Origin: Balaenoptera acutorostrata
Lineage: Eukaryota; Chordata; Mammalia; Artiodactyla; Balaenopteridae
DNA: 64,000 nt
Assembly (NCBI RefSeq): GCF_949987535.1
Contig: NC_080066.1
Coordinates: 127,638,335-127,702,334 of the forward strand
Direction: 5' to 3'
Below, one piece after another: positions 14,156-24,707 of the stretch. A program made the translations under genes and the position numbers. The notes under the pieces were generated by a model. The model was given only the letters and a program-made list of their open reading frames with translations. It had not been told where the DNA came from and did no database searches. How positions within the stretch are numbered: the first letter of the stretch is position 1; every line of letters starts with the position of its first letter.

Positions 14156-14496
14156 GGGCTTCCCTGGTGGCGCAGTGGTTGAGAATCTGCCTGCTAATGC
14201 AGGGTACATGGGTTCGAGCCCTGGTCTGGGAAGATCCCACATTCCGCGGAGCAACTAAGCCCGTGAGCCACAACTACTGAGCCTGCGCGTCTGGAGCCTG
14301 TGCTCTGCAACAAGAGAGGCCGCGATAGTGAGAGGCCCGCGCACCGCGATGAAGAGTGGCCCCCACTTGCCATAACTAGAGAAAGCCCTCGCACAGAAAC
14401 GAAGACCCAACAGAGCCAAAAATAAATAAATAAATAAATAAAATAAAATAAAAAAGAAATCAGGCACAAATTACATTAAATTCTCACTTAAAAAAT
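14156..14496 (+). mobile_element. CHR-type tRNA-derived SINE with extra 3' sequence
   Basis: Starts gggcttccctggtggcg and carries Pol III promoter boxes: A box tggcgcagtgg at 14168-14178 and B box ggttcgagccc at 14211-14221. The body runs to about 14420 and is followed by an (aaat)n tail. The flanking target duplication is aaattcaagagcactg at 14140-14155 and 14497-14512, a perfect 16 nt. Between the A-rich tail and the right duplication lie about 29 nt of unique sequence (14461-14489) and a second A run, which suggests 3' transduction from the source locus. The family is characteristic of cetaceans and relatives. The perfect duplication indicates a fairly recent insertion. Confidence 0.92.
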
Positions 14497-17400
14497 AAAT
14501 TCAAGAGCACTGAATTTGGAAAAGGAGAAGTCATTTTAATGGCTGCAGAAGAGTCCATATTATGGATGCAACAAAATTTATTTAACCAGCATGTATTGTT
14601 ATTGTTAGACATTAAAATTATTTTCAGTTATTCTGAACAAGGCTGAGATGAACAAGGCTGAATTTCATATGATTATTATACACAATTATTATATGGTTCT
14701 TTAGGGTCATTATAAATTGCCCCTATCAGCAGTCTATCTGTGAGAAGGCATTGCCTTTTTCCTAACCATGGGTTTTTAAGTATTTGGGGTTTTTTTTTCC
14801 TTTTTTTGATATGTGCTGCTTACCTGGTAGAGAATCAATGTTAAGAGTAAATCAATAGTATTCCCACCCCCTTCTTAGTTTCAGTCATGTGATGCTGAGT
14901 CTTCTCTCCTGAAGATAACAACATGAATGGAATGTTATCTTGGAGAAAGTCAGAACTCAAAGATTCATGCTATAAGTGTCTGATTCCACAAAAACAAATA
15001 TTTTCCACTTTGCCCCCAAGACTAATACTTTACTGAATGAAAGTGGAGGGCTGTCATCACAAATTTTTCTTTTATGCAGGTCTTTTAAAGGATTGAATGG
15101 AAGAAAATGGTAGATTTCTTCCTCCCAGTCAAGTTTAATTCTGGAGGGAAGCAGGAATAAGGATGTATTAGTCAGAAAAATTTGGTATGGTGAAGAGGAA
15201 ACTGCCTCAATCACCAAGAGTTTTAATTTTAAGAGGTGGAGTAGAAAGAGAAAGGGAGTAAACACTGCTTGTAGAACAGAATACAGGGTTTGTAATGTGG
15301 CCATGGCAAAGATAAGAGGATTGCATTCCAGTATGATTTGTGTGGGAAGTGAGATGTTGGTGAAAAGGCTAATACGGGTAGGTTAGAATGTTCTGCACCT
15401 GCTCACACTTGAAATCTAAACAGATGAAGCTTAAGTCATAATCCTTGTATTGGGAAGAATGCTGGAGGAACAGGCTTGAGAGACATGGATTTTTCCATCT
15501 TAGGTATGTAGAGGCGAGTAGACAATAAAATGATCCACAGTTTTTCTTATTTAAAGTACACAATTATTTTCACTTAATAAGTTGCTGTTACCTGGAGATA
15601 AGTGTCCATATAAAATAATGGCATTATTTTAAAAATAAAAATTAAAATGTCTAAATCTTCAAAATCATTCCTGAACTTTTCAAAGCTTCTTTCCCTGGAA
15701 TGATCTTGCCATCGCTCAAAGCATTTCAAAACTTCTGTTACTGACTTTAAAGTATTAAACACTCCTACTTTTCCTACTAATTTTCTTTTTCTTTCCTTCT
15801 TTCTGCCTCGCTGTGCAGCTTGATCAAAAACCCAAGGCTGAACCTAGGCTTGTGCTAAAAACAAAAGTCTTGAAGCAGCGAGGTTGTGAAGGATGCTGCC
15901 ACCCTTCTTTTGTGGTCAGATTGAGAGGGAGTGCTGGGGAGACTTTGGTGGTAAACGTCAGAGAGTAGATTGACTGATGGAATTTAATATGTGTGCTGCC
16001 TGCCTACTGGCAATATGTTGACCGCAAATGTGTAGTTAGCTGAACAGCAGAAATACAAATCAACAAAAGTTGAATTGTCATATGTACAGAGGGCTGCCTC
16101 TATCTAGAACATTCTTTTATATGAATACTTCATCCCTCGGTGATCCTGATGAAGTGTTACAGTAATAAAAGCTGACTGATTTGTAAATCTATTATTTACA
16201 TTTATCTTCACAACTATAGATAATACAGTTTGTCACTGAATAAAGCAATTTGATTACTTTCCAAGCATAGCAGTGTTTTAGTTATTGTGTGGAAATAAAT
16301 CAGAGAATTAGTAGTAGTTATTACTGGGATGATAAAAATAACTTTTGACAATCAAACTCTTGGTACAGTTATATAATTGGTACTTTTAATATATATTTGA
16401 AATCTTGTGATGATAGGGAATCCAATCCAATAGGCTAGAGAAATACCGTAGTCTTCCTCAGGGTCCTATTTGAACATGAAGAAAGAAAAAGGTACTGTGT
16501 AGTTGTTGGTTTGTTTCCTTTTAATTTCCATAGCAGCTTTGTTATTGGAAAGATATAGATTGTTTTTTAACTCATTTGACTCTCACAAAGAAATATTTAT
16601 TGCATTGTTCTGTTTATGCTCTGAACTCCAACTAGAATTATTATAACACGATTTTATAGATTCTAATAGACTTATAAACGGCTTCAAGATGAAGACCTAG
16701 AGGGGTATTTTCTCCTTATATTGTTATTGACTATGAGATAGATAACAGAAATAAAATGCATAGGTATTAAATTTAAATAATGTACCTTGGCCAAACTTTC
16801 AAGTGTTTTTAAAAATAAATCCTTGGTGACAAACATCTTTTTTCTCACATACAAAGATGAGAAACTATAACAGTCCATTATAATATGATGTATCTCAACT
16901 TGGAAGATGTGATCTGTATGCAATGAAAAAAGTCTGAATTACATTCACTCAGAGAAGAAATGCTCTCTAGTTTAATAGGTTAAATATGTCATATTTTAAT
17001 GAAGTACCATCATGATTCTGACTACTATTACATTACAAGGATAAGACTATGTTCTTTTCCTCTTCAATACTTCTGAAATGCATTTGGCTTAATTGCCTTG
17101 AAGACAGAATTAATGGCATCTAGATTCTCTGGGAGAAAATGTTGACGTTTAGGTCTCCTAAAAAGAGGGTTCAAATTATGCAAAACCTGTTCTTCACACA
17201 TAATCACACTGATCTTACTTAAAATGGTTTCCCTTAACTGAAACAAGTTTAAAATTGTAACGTTTTCACAGTGTGTGCCTGCAATTCAGCAAACTTAATA
17301 TGCAAGAAATACTGCATGATCAGAAAATTAATTCCTGGTGGGTAAATGCAAGTGGGAGTTTAAAAAATATATGTGAATTTCTGTATTAGAATTACACTAC

Positions 17401-19399
17401 ACAAAATTATTTCAATTCATCGATTGACAGTTTCTTACATTTATTTATAATGCTTTAAAGCATGTAGATATAGATGTCAATATATAGGGAGATACAGATG
17501 ATGCTGTAAAAGCTTATGTTCAAATATAATTTCTCAGAAAGGGAGGAAGAGCTACATGTAGCACTAATGAGTAAAAGTAAATGGGGAGTCAAAGACTACA
17601 ACGCACTTCTGATGATGACTTCAACATTAATGGTGCCTCTGCAAATGTTTTCTTTCTGACGAGAGACATCGCTTCTGATCATTACTGCTAAGGCAAAGCC
17701 AAAGCCTTGGAATGCAGTTTGAAAACTGACAGTGTACATCACTTGGAAAAACTTTAGGATGTGAATAAATTTGAAAATAGCTATTAACGTTAACAATTTT
17801 ACCTTTATTTTATTACAGGTTCAGCAAATAATTAAACTATCTTTTTTTTTTTTTTTTTCCCCCTCTTACCAGCAAAGAGCAGAACTATCCTTAACCAGTA
17901 CAGAAGAGATTTGAAGAGAGGTAACATAATAAACCAGGTGAGTTGCCTAAGCTTTTCTCTGGAGAAACTATATAAATATTAACAGTGAGTTTAACTTCAC
18001 AAGACTGCCAGTTCAGCTTGCTGGATAAATGTCAGCTGGTTGTCAAAGCTTCTAATCTGAAATAATAACATGAGATTTTGACTGTCGGCAAAAACAGAAG
18101 AACTAGATCGCATTGTGAATTGCAATTAGAAAATATTTTCAATAGTTACTTCAGGAGCCATCATCATGTCTATAATTGCTCCGGAATTTGGCTTAGAATG
18201 TCAGATATGTATCTATACAAGCATGTAATGTCTACTAAGGAGGACGATATTTTTTGGATTATTATTATTCATAGAAATATATAAAGGCAGCATGATGTAA
18301 TGAGAGCATTATAATCTCTTTCCCAATCCCTATTTAATGTTAAGGATTTGTGTGATTTAAGATAAATTGTCTCAAAACGTACTTTCAAATCTTTAAATGA
18401 GGATATAAGAAGATCTACAGAATTCTTTTCACCTATACCTAAGAAAATGTAGAGACGGTGTTATAATGTCTCTATACTTTTCCCTCACAAAACATTTGAA
18501 ATGTACTGTGAAAGAAGTAAAGCATTTAAAAGGATAGTTAAATATTTTCCTTGGTGTAGGATATAAAATAAAAGTGACATTCTAAGACTAACACTATATT
18601 AATTTTACTTTTTTTGGAAATTTTTTCCCAGATCCTTCTGAATCCAGCTAAATATATTTTCCTCACAAGCACCGATCATGCTAAATTAATTCTAGAAAAA
18701 GAGCCCCAAAAGACATTTCAGTAGGAGAAAACTTCTATTTGCCTGAAAAAGTACTACACAATAATTTGATTTTCAGCTAAGCAAACTAATTGGACACACT
18801 TAGACAAAGAACTTTGCAAGTGGTTGTTTTTTTAAAGGGTTTATGGATCAAACTAATTTGAAGGCATACAACTCCAAACAAAACATAAAATGTATCAATG
18901 TAACAGAGTCTCAAAATCACTTATATTTCATTTAAAATTCCAAGAGGTAAGAGATAACCTTTCCACTTGAATTAAAGACATTCTAGGATGCCACAAATCT
19001 ACATCTGAATAATGTTAAAACTTCTCACAACTTAATCTGTACAGTAATATATTCCATACTTTTCTTTGCCATGCTTTTCTGGTAGGCATCACACACCAAA
19101 GCAAGATTTTTGAAAAGCTTGATAGTTTATAAATGACTTTTGAGGAAAAAAATACTTTGTCTGAAAAAAGTTGAAAACAACAAGAAACTTGAAAACAAAA
19201 TTAAATTTAAAAAATGGGGTAGGATGGTGCAGTTGCATTTCCTTGAACAATCAAGATTTATGAAATGAAAGTCCTTAGCCAATGGACCTAGAAATATCTC
19301 AGAGAAATAAGAACCTAGAGATCCAGTATAAAAATATGGTTTTATTTATCTTCATTTCCCATTGGTAATTTAAATAGTTTAGAAATTCATTGATTCAAA

Positions 19400-20440
19400 A
19401 TCTTCATTTTTTGATTGGCTTCCAGCCAGGTTAGAGTAACAGAAACCAGATTTATCTTCCCAACTGAAACAACCAAATAACCGGACAAAGTATATGAAAG
19501 AATGGTATTCAGGACACTAGACATCAGGTAATGAAGAACAGTGAACCCTGAGTGATAGAAATCAAACAAGGTTTGCCCTATGACTGCCCTATACAGAATT
19601 TATAGACTATGGTGAAAGCAGAACAAAGGTAGAGCCTGGTAGAAAATCTGGGTTGAGGGGATAGAGCTGAGAGTCCAAGGAATCCAAGGCAGCTAGAATA
19701 TGCAGGGTAGAATACCAGCCAAGAAAGAATTGCAGAGAAAGAGACATCTGCAGAGGGTACCCCTCAAGTATTCAGCAAAGTCCTGATCAGGCCTTGAATG
19801 TGAGGAAACTGCCTAAGACGTGGGAAAGACCCAGGGGGACGCATTTAATGTAACAGTGCCCAGCTAACACAGAACTTGGGAAACCTCATAATTCATGAGG
19901 CATTGGGTAGAGTACTCAGAAGACTTTTGCCTCAGTATTGAGAAATAATCAGCCTGATATCAAACACCATTCTAGTCTCATGTAACAAATCTTAAAAGCA
20001 GGAACAAAAATTATCAAACTGTTTCCAAGTAACTAAACTACATCCACAAATGAGCTCAAGAATAAAGAAACACAAAAATACCCAGCAACTATGAAGGTAA
20101 AATTTACAATGTCTGACACCCAGTCAGACTACCAGACATGTAAAGGAGCAGGAAAATAATGACTTGTAAAGATGAGAAAACATCAGTCAATCAAAACCAA
20201 CCAAGAACTGGCACAGATGATATCGTTAGCAGACAATGACATTAGACACTTATTATAATTGGATTTAATAGGTTCAAAACATTAACTTAAGACATGAAAT
20301 GTATTTTTAAAAAAGACTCAAATTGAACTTACAGAGATGGAAAGTATAATGGCTGAGATGAAAAATACACTGAGTAGGGCTGAAAGCACATTAGACATTG
20401 CAAAAGAAATGATTAGTGAATGTGAAGACAGTAGGTTATT
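19400..20440 (+). mobile_element. Ancient L1 (L1M class) 5' region
   Basis: Diverged 5' UTR/ORF1-proximal part of an old L1 in plus orientation. Recognisable pieces are cttcccaactgaaacaacca near 19458, a ccagacatgtaaaggagcagg stretch at about 20131, and the following segments resembling the conserved L1M text around atcagtcaatcaaaacc and gcagacaatgacatt. No intact reading frame remains. The subfamily cannot be set by eye. The segment 19910-19936 is the apparent source of a copied piece found inverted at 24532-24558. Confidence 0.6.
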
Positions 20441-20899
20441 CTATTAACTGTGAACAGTGAAATAATTTTAGATAAGATGGTGGTTTTCACAATTTCCTTA
20501 CCACCTTATGCAAATTTCTTAAGAGTGGGCACTCTCTGTAACGACGAGTCTACTGGACTTGACCTGCTTTCCAATTTGAGAATCACAGTCTTTAAATTCT
20601 GCGAGCACCAAACTTTCCTCCATCTCCTTCCTTATAACTCTAAAAAATACTACTTAGGATCAAGCTCCTCTTCCACAGTTCATGTTAATGATTGGTTAGT
20701 GTTCTGTGTGGTTCCACTGCCTTTAATCACTGTTCACATATGTACACTTTTCCTTGGAAATATCAACCACTCCCAGAGTTTTAGGCAGCACATACAGCCT
20801 AATGACCTACAAAAATGTTTGTCCCCAAAGCTTCAGGAAAACATATGCAATAACCTTCTGCACATCTTTAAGAGGATATTCCACAGGCATTTTATATTA

Positions 20900-21796
20900 A
20901 CATGTCCAAAATAGAAGTAACCATAATCATCCCTGAAGCCTGTCTCTTTTCCTCTTTTTGTTATTTAAGGTAATGGATAAAGTAACAGACATTACTCAAG
21001 ACACCCCAGTTAGAAGCTTCTTGGTCATTCATGGCTTCTTCCCAAATTCCCAACATAAAAATGTTCTGCTAGTTTTTACACCTAAGTATATCTTGAAACC
21101 GTCCTCTTTTCTTTATACCACTTCCCTAGTTTTTCCTTTCAATATCCTTTATGTGGATTTTATGAGTGTCTTAACTGGTTTGCTGGCCTGATTTTATCTC
21201 CTTGAATCATCTTCCATACAACAACCTAAGTGATGCACCATGTCATCCCCTGAGTAAAATCCTTCCATAACTCCCCAGTGCCTATGCTCTTGAGGTTCCT
21301 TAACCTCATCTCACATCAGTCTTTGATCTATTTTTGTGTACCAAATTCCACATAAACGTCTCTCTGTTTCTCTGACAAATCCTGTGATGTATGACCTCCA
21401 TGTCTTGGTTTACTCTGAACTCTGCTGCAATATTAATATTAGACCTTTTTCTACTTTGCAATCCCTCTCTTCAGGTTTCAGCCCATGTAACAGGCTTCTC
21501 TTGACTCTCCTCCATACTCTTCTTGTTGATTAGTTGTGCTCATAGAAACTTGTGCATATTTCTATTACTGCAATTATTACAGTATGTGATATATGTGTTT
21601 AGATGTGTATTTCCATCAATCTGAGGTAAACAATCACTATGAAATCTTCATGTCTAGCAATGTGCCTGGCACACAGTAGTAGCTCAATAAGTATTTATTG
21701 TACTGTTGTCTGTGACAATAAATGATTGTCTTGAAGGTACTCAATAAATATTTACTGAATTGATGCCTATGGCAATAAAGGATTATCCTGAAGGAA
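20900..21796 (+). mobile_element. L2 LINE 3' portion
   Basis: Old LINE2 3' end in plus orientation. Typical landmarks are gagtaaaatccttccataac (about 21252), tttctattactgcaattatt, a tgtgcctggcacacagtagt motif at 21661-21680 and the terminal ctcaataagtatttattg. The last 57 bp is tandemly duplicated (21683-21739 and 21740-21796), with roughly one base in five differing between copies. The start of the element is uncertain. Confidence 0.65.
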
Positions 21797-23111
21797 ACAT
21801 TAATATAACTAGTCCCTTAAATACTTACTTTATATGTTTTTGGCTTAAAAATTTTGTGTTGGCAAGGCAGTGACATAGGAAGCAAAAATATGTCTAGAAG
21901 AACATCATTTTTTTAGAAAGAAAGTTTCTTTGCTGCCTATAGAGGTATGTACATTTTAATATTAAGGCTACTTTTATCAGTAATGCTTTGGAGTTCTGTC
22001 TTCCCAGTTTAATTTGGTTTAATGATATGTTGCCATAGATTCAACTTCTTTATTCTCTCTTCTTATTCTTTTTCATTCTCTATTCAACTTATTTTATTCT
22101 TTTTTTATTCAACTATTTTATTCTTCATAGAAACAAAATAATTACTAGGATCTGTGAATTGAGTTGCTTTTATGTGTTTGTAGATAATCAGCTAGGACTT
22201 ACTCCGTTATTCTTTACCAGAGTGAACAACTGAATGCATTTTTATCATCCTGGTTAGTTTTAGAAGTGTAATTTCTAAATCAGTCATTAGAATTTTATAG
22301 ATTAAGTTACAAGAAGAGAGCATTCCACCAATTGAAAATTGGCATAATTGAAGCTCTCTGAATTTCTATACCCTTACTAAATGCCATGAAATGAAATTAA
22401 GAAATCCCCAGTAGAAAAACATACTCAGCCTGAGTATATAAAATACATATATAAAGTTACTAAAATCACTAAAACTACATTATTTTCTCCACTAAAATAG
22501 TTTATGAAAAATTTTTTCTAGCCATGATGACCATTGCTATAATCATTAAAATTCTTATTGTATATTTGCAGCTAATTCTCTTAATCCTATCTAAGCCTTT
22601 CTTCTTTTCTATATAAAAACAAATAAAAGTAACTTGTTTAAAGTTCTCTAATTTTGATAATCAAACTAATAAATTACTAAAATGACATTACCTCAAAGAG
22701 ACACATTTTGCTAAAGTATACAAAATTCCATCAAGTAAAATTCAAACAGATTAATTGAGAATTGATTATCCAGCTCCCTTTATTATAAGAATCTATGCTG
22801 TTTGTCTTCAAGGAAAAAAATACACACATATGATTTTATAGAAACAAATTATGTTTTCTCCAAGCAAATCACTTGAATTCGGATAGACAATTATTCAAAC
22901 ATATTACTTGATAGATGTTAATTAATAAAAGAAAAGGACATTTTCTCTTTATAAAACAACTTTTAGAACTAAAGGGAAACTTAATCATGTGATTTTTGTG
23001 ATGCTCATGTCAGAATTTTTGCATACGCATTCTAATTTTGCTCAAGATCTGCCTTTAACATTATGCTCAAGTGCAAAAATATATCCGCAGACATGATTGT
23101 TCTTTTCTTAC

Positions 23112-23242
23112 CTGAAATGAAGTAATTGGATATATATTAACATGTGCCTCATTCCATCGTTGTCCTTTATTCCCACTTGAAGACCACAGTGGATTCTCTA
23201 TCGTTGTCTGCCCTTTCAAACGTAGATAAACATTTAAAACAC
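23112..23242 (-). CDS. MDGA2 exon: middle of MAM domain
   Basis: 131-nt exon. Two bases complete a Gly codon and 43 full codons follow, ending Ser-Phe-Gln at donor GTAAG (23111-23107). The encoded segment has the central MAM pattern: Val-Leu-Asn-Val-Tyr-Leu-Arg, a Leu-Trp-Ser-Ser-Ser-Gly-Asn-Lys-Gly turn, then Trp-Asn-Glu-Ala-His-Val. The acceptor on the minus strand is ttgttatttttag. The frame joins seamlessly to the exons at 50444-50602 and 12363-12468. The 27-kb intron just upstream holds both large L1 insertions. Confidence 0.94.
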
Positions 23243-23400
23243 CTAAAAATAACAATGAAATTTTATTTTGTATATTTGCTTTGGCCTCATGTTTGTTTCT
23301 TCTTGACTGAACACTTGTAAATTATTAAAAATGAAATTTCACAGAACACTCCAGTGTCTCCTCTTCTCTTCCCCTCTCATTTCCAATCTTGCTCTTAGGA

Positions 23401-23777
23401 CACTTGGCATATGTGGCAGGTCTCCAGAAATGATCACATCTTAATCCCTAGAACCTGTGAATGTTATCTTATATGGCAAAAGAGAGTTAACAGATGTGAT
23501 TAAATTAAGAATTTTGAGATGGGAAGATTATTCCAAATAACCTGAGTGGGTCCTAAATATTATCACATATATCTTTCTTTCTAAGATGGAAGGAGAAGGA
23601 GATTTGATACAGGAGAGAAGGTCATGTGAAAGACAGATAAGATGCAACATTGCTGGTTTTGAAAATGAAGTGAGGAGCCACAAGCTGAATACAGTTAGTC
23701 TCTAGAAGCTAGAAAAGACAAGTAGACAGATTCTCCCCTAGAGCCTTCATAAGGGAGCAGCCCTGCTGACATCTTTG
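23401..23777 (+). mobile_element. MLT1-type LTR, left part (split by L1)
   Basis: MaLR (ERVL-derived) LTR in plus orientation. Recognisable parts are gaatgttatcttatatggca, a gagtgggtcctaaatattatc block, ggagatttgatacagg, gagccacaagctgaa, ttctcccctagagcc and gcagccctgctgacatctt. It stops exactly where the L1 poly(A) (poly-T on this strand) begins and resumes at 31534. The viral internal region is absent. Confidence 0.8.
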
Positions 23778-24520
23778 TTTTTGTTTTGTTTTTAAATTAA
23801 TTTTTATTGGCGTATAGTTGCTTTACAATGTTGTGTTAGTTTCTACTATACAGCAAAATGGATCAGCTATACATATACATATATTCCCTTTTTTTTGGAT
23901 TTCCTTCCCATTTAGGTCACCGCAGTACACTAAGTAGAGTTCCCTGTGCTATACAGTATGTTCTCATTAGTTGTCTATTTTATACATAGTATCAATAGTG
24001 TATACATGTCAATGCCAATCTACTAATTCCTCCCACCCACTCCCATTTCCCCCTTGGTATCCATTCATCTGTTCTCTATTTCTGCTTTGCAAATAAGATC
24101 ATCTATACCGTATTTCTTGATTCCACATATATGAGTTAATATATATTTGTTTTCCTCTTTCTGACTTACTTCACTCTGTATGACACTCTCTAGGTCCATC
24201 CACGTCTCTACAAATGACACAATTTTGTTTCTTCTTATGGCTCAGTAATAGACCATTGTATATATGTACCACATCTTCTTTATCCATTCCTCTGTCAACA
24301 GACATTTAGGTTGTTTCCATGTCCTGGCTATTGTAAATAGTGCTGCTATGAACACTGGGGTGTATGTGTCTTTTCAAATTATGGTTTTCTCTGGGTATAT
24401 GCCCAGGAGTGGGATTGCTGGGTCATATGGTAGTTCTATTTTTTGATTCTTAAGGAACATCCATACTGTTTTCCATAGTGGCTGTATCAATTTACATTCC
24501 CACCAACAGTGCATGAGGGT

Positions 24521-24707
24521 TCCCTCAGAAGACTGAGGCAAAAGTCTTCTGAGTACTCAACCCTCAGAATGGGAGAAAGTATTTGCAAATGAAGCAACTG
24601 ACAAAGGATTAATCTCCAAAATTTGCAAGCAGCTCATGCAGCTCAATATCAAAAAAACAAACAGCCCAAACCAAAAATGGGCAGAAGATCTCCCATTCTG
24701 AGGGTTG
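24521..24707. repeat. Rearranged block inside the large L1
   Basis: Here the L1 reading is broken. Perfect 19-nt inverted arms (24558-24576 and 24689-24707) flank a 112-bp ORF2 piece (24577-24688) that runs in the opposite direction to the rest of the element. Next to it, 24532-24558 is a perfect 27-nt reverse complement of 19910-19936, and 24524-24534 with 24543-24553 form another 11-nt hairpin with an 8-nt loop. A stretch of the ORF2 C-terminal region is missing across the block. The pattern suggests serial template switching during insertion or later repair. Confidence 0.85.

Larger units (their letters stand above)
12469..23111 (-). other. MDGA2 intron, 10.6 kb
   Basis: Intron separating two MAM-domain exons. 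It holds a CHR SINE (14156-14496), a likely old L1 5' region (19400-20440), an L2 element (20900-21796) and long AT-rich stretches that I cannot classify (12469-14100, 15000-19380, 21800-23100). A 14-kb-region segment (about 14560-14830) has faint L1-antisense character, too weak to annotate separately. Open frames inside, such as a 154-codon one at 20450-20914, show no family features. Confidence 0.85.

Noticed and set aside
14156..14235. A true tRNA gene at the SINE head
   Set aside because: A and B boxes are present, but the cloverleaf is degraded and it is followed by the SINE body and tail.
14560..14830. Antisense L1 fragment
   Set aside because: Some words resemble old L1 text, but the match is too weak and broken to annotate as its own feature.
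20450..20914. 154-codon frame
   Set aside because: Lies between old L1 and L2 remnants. It has no conserved motif, and its composition follows the local sequence.
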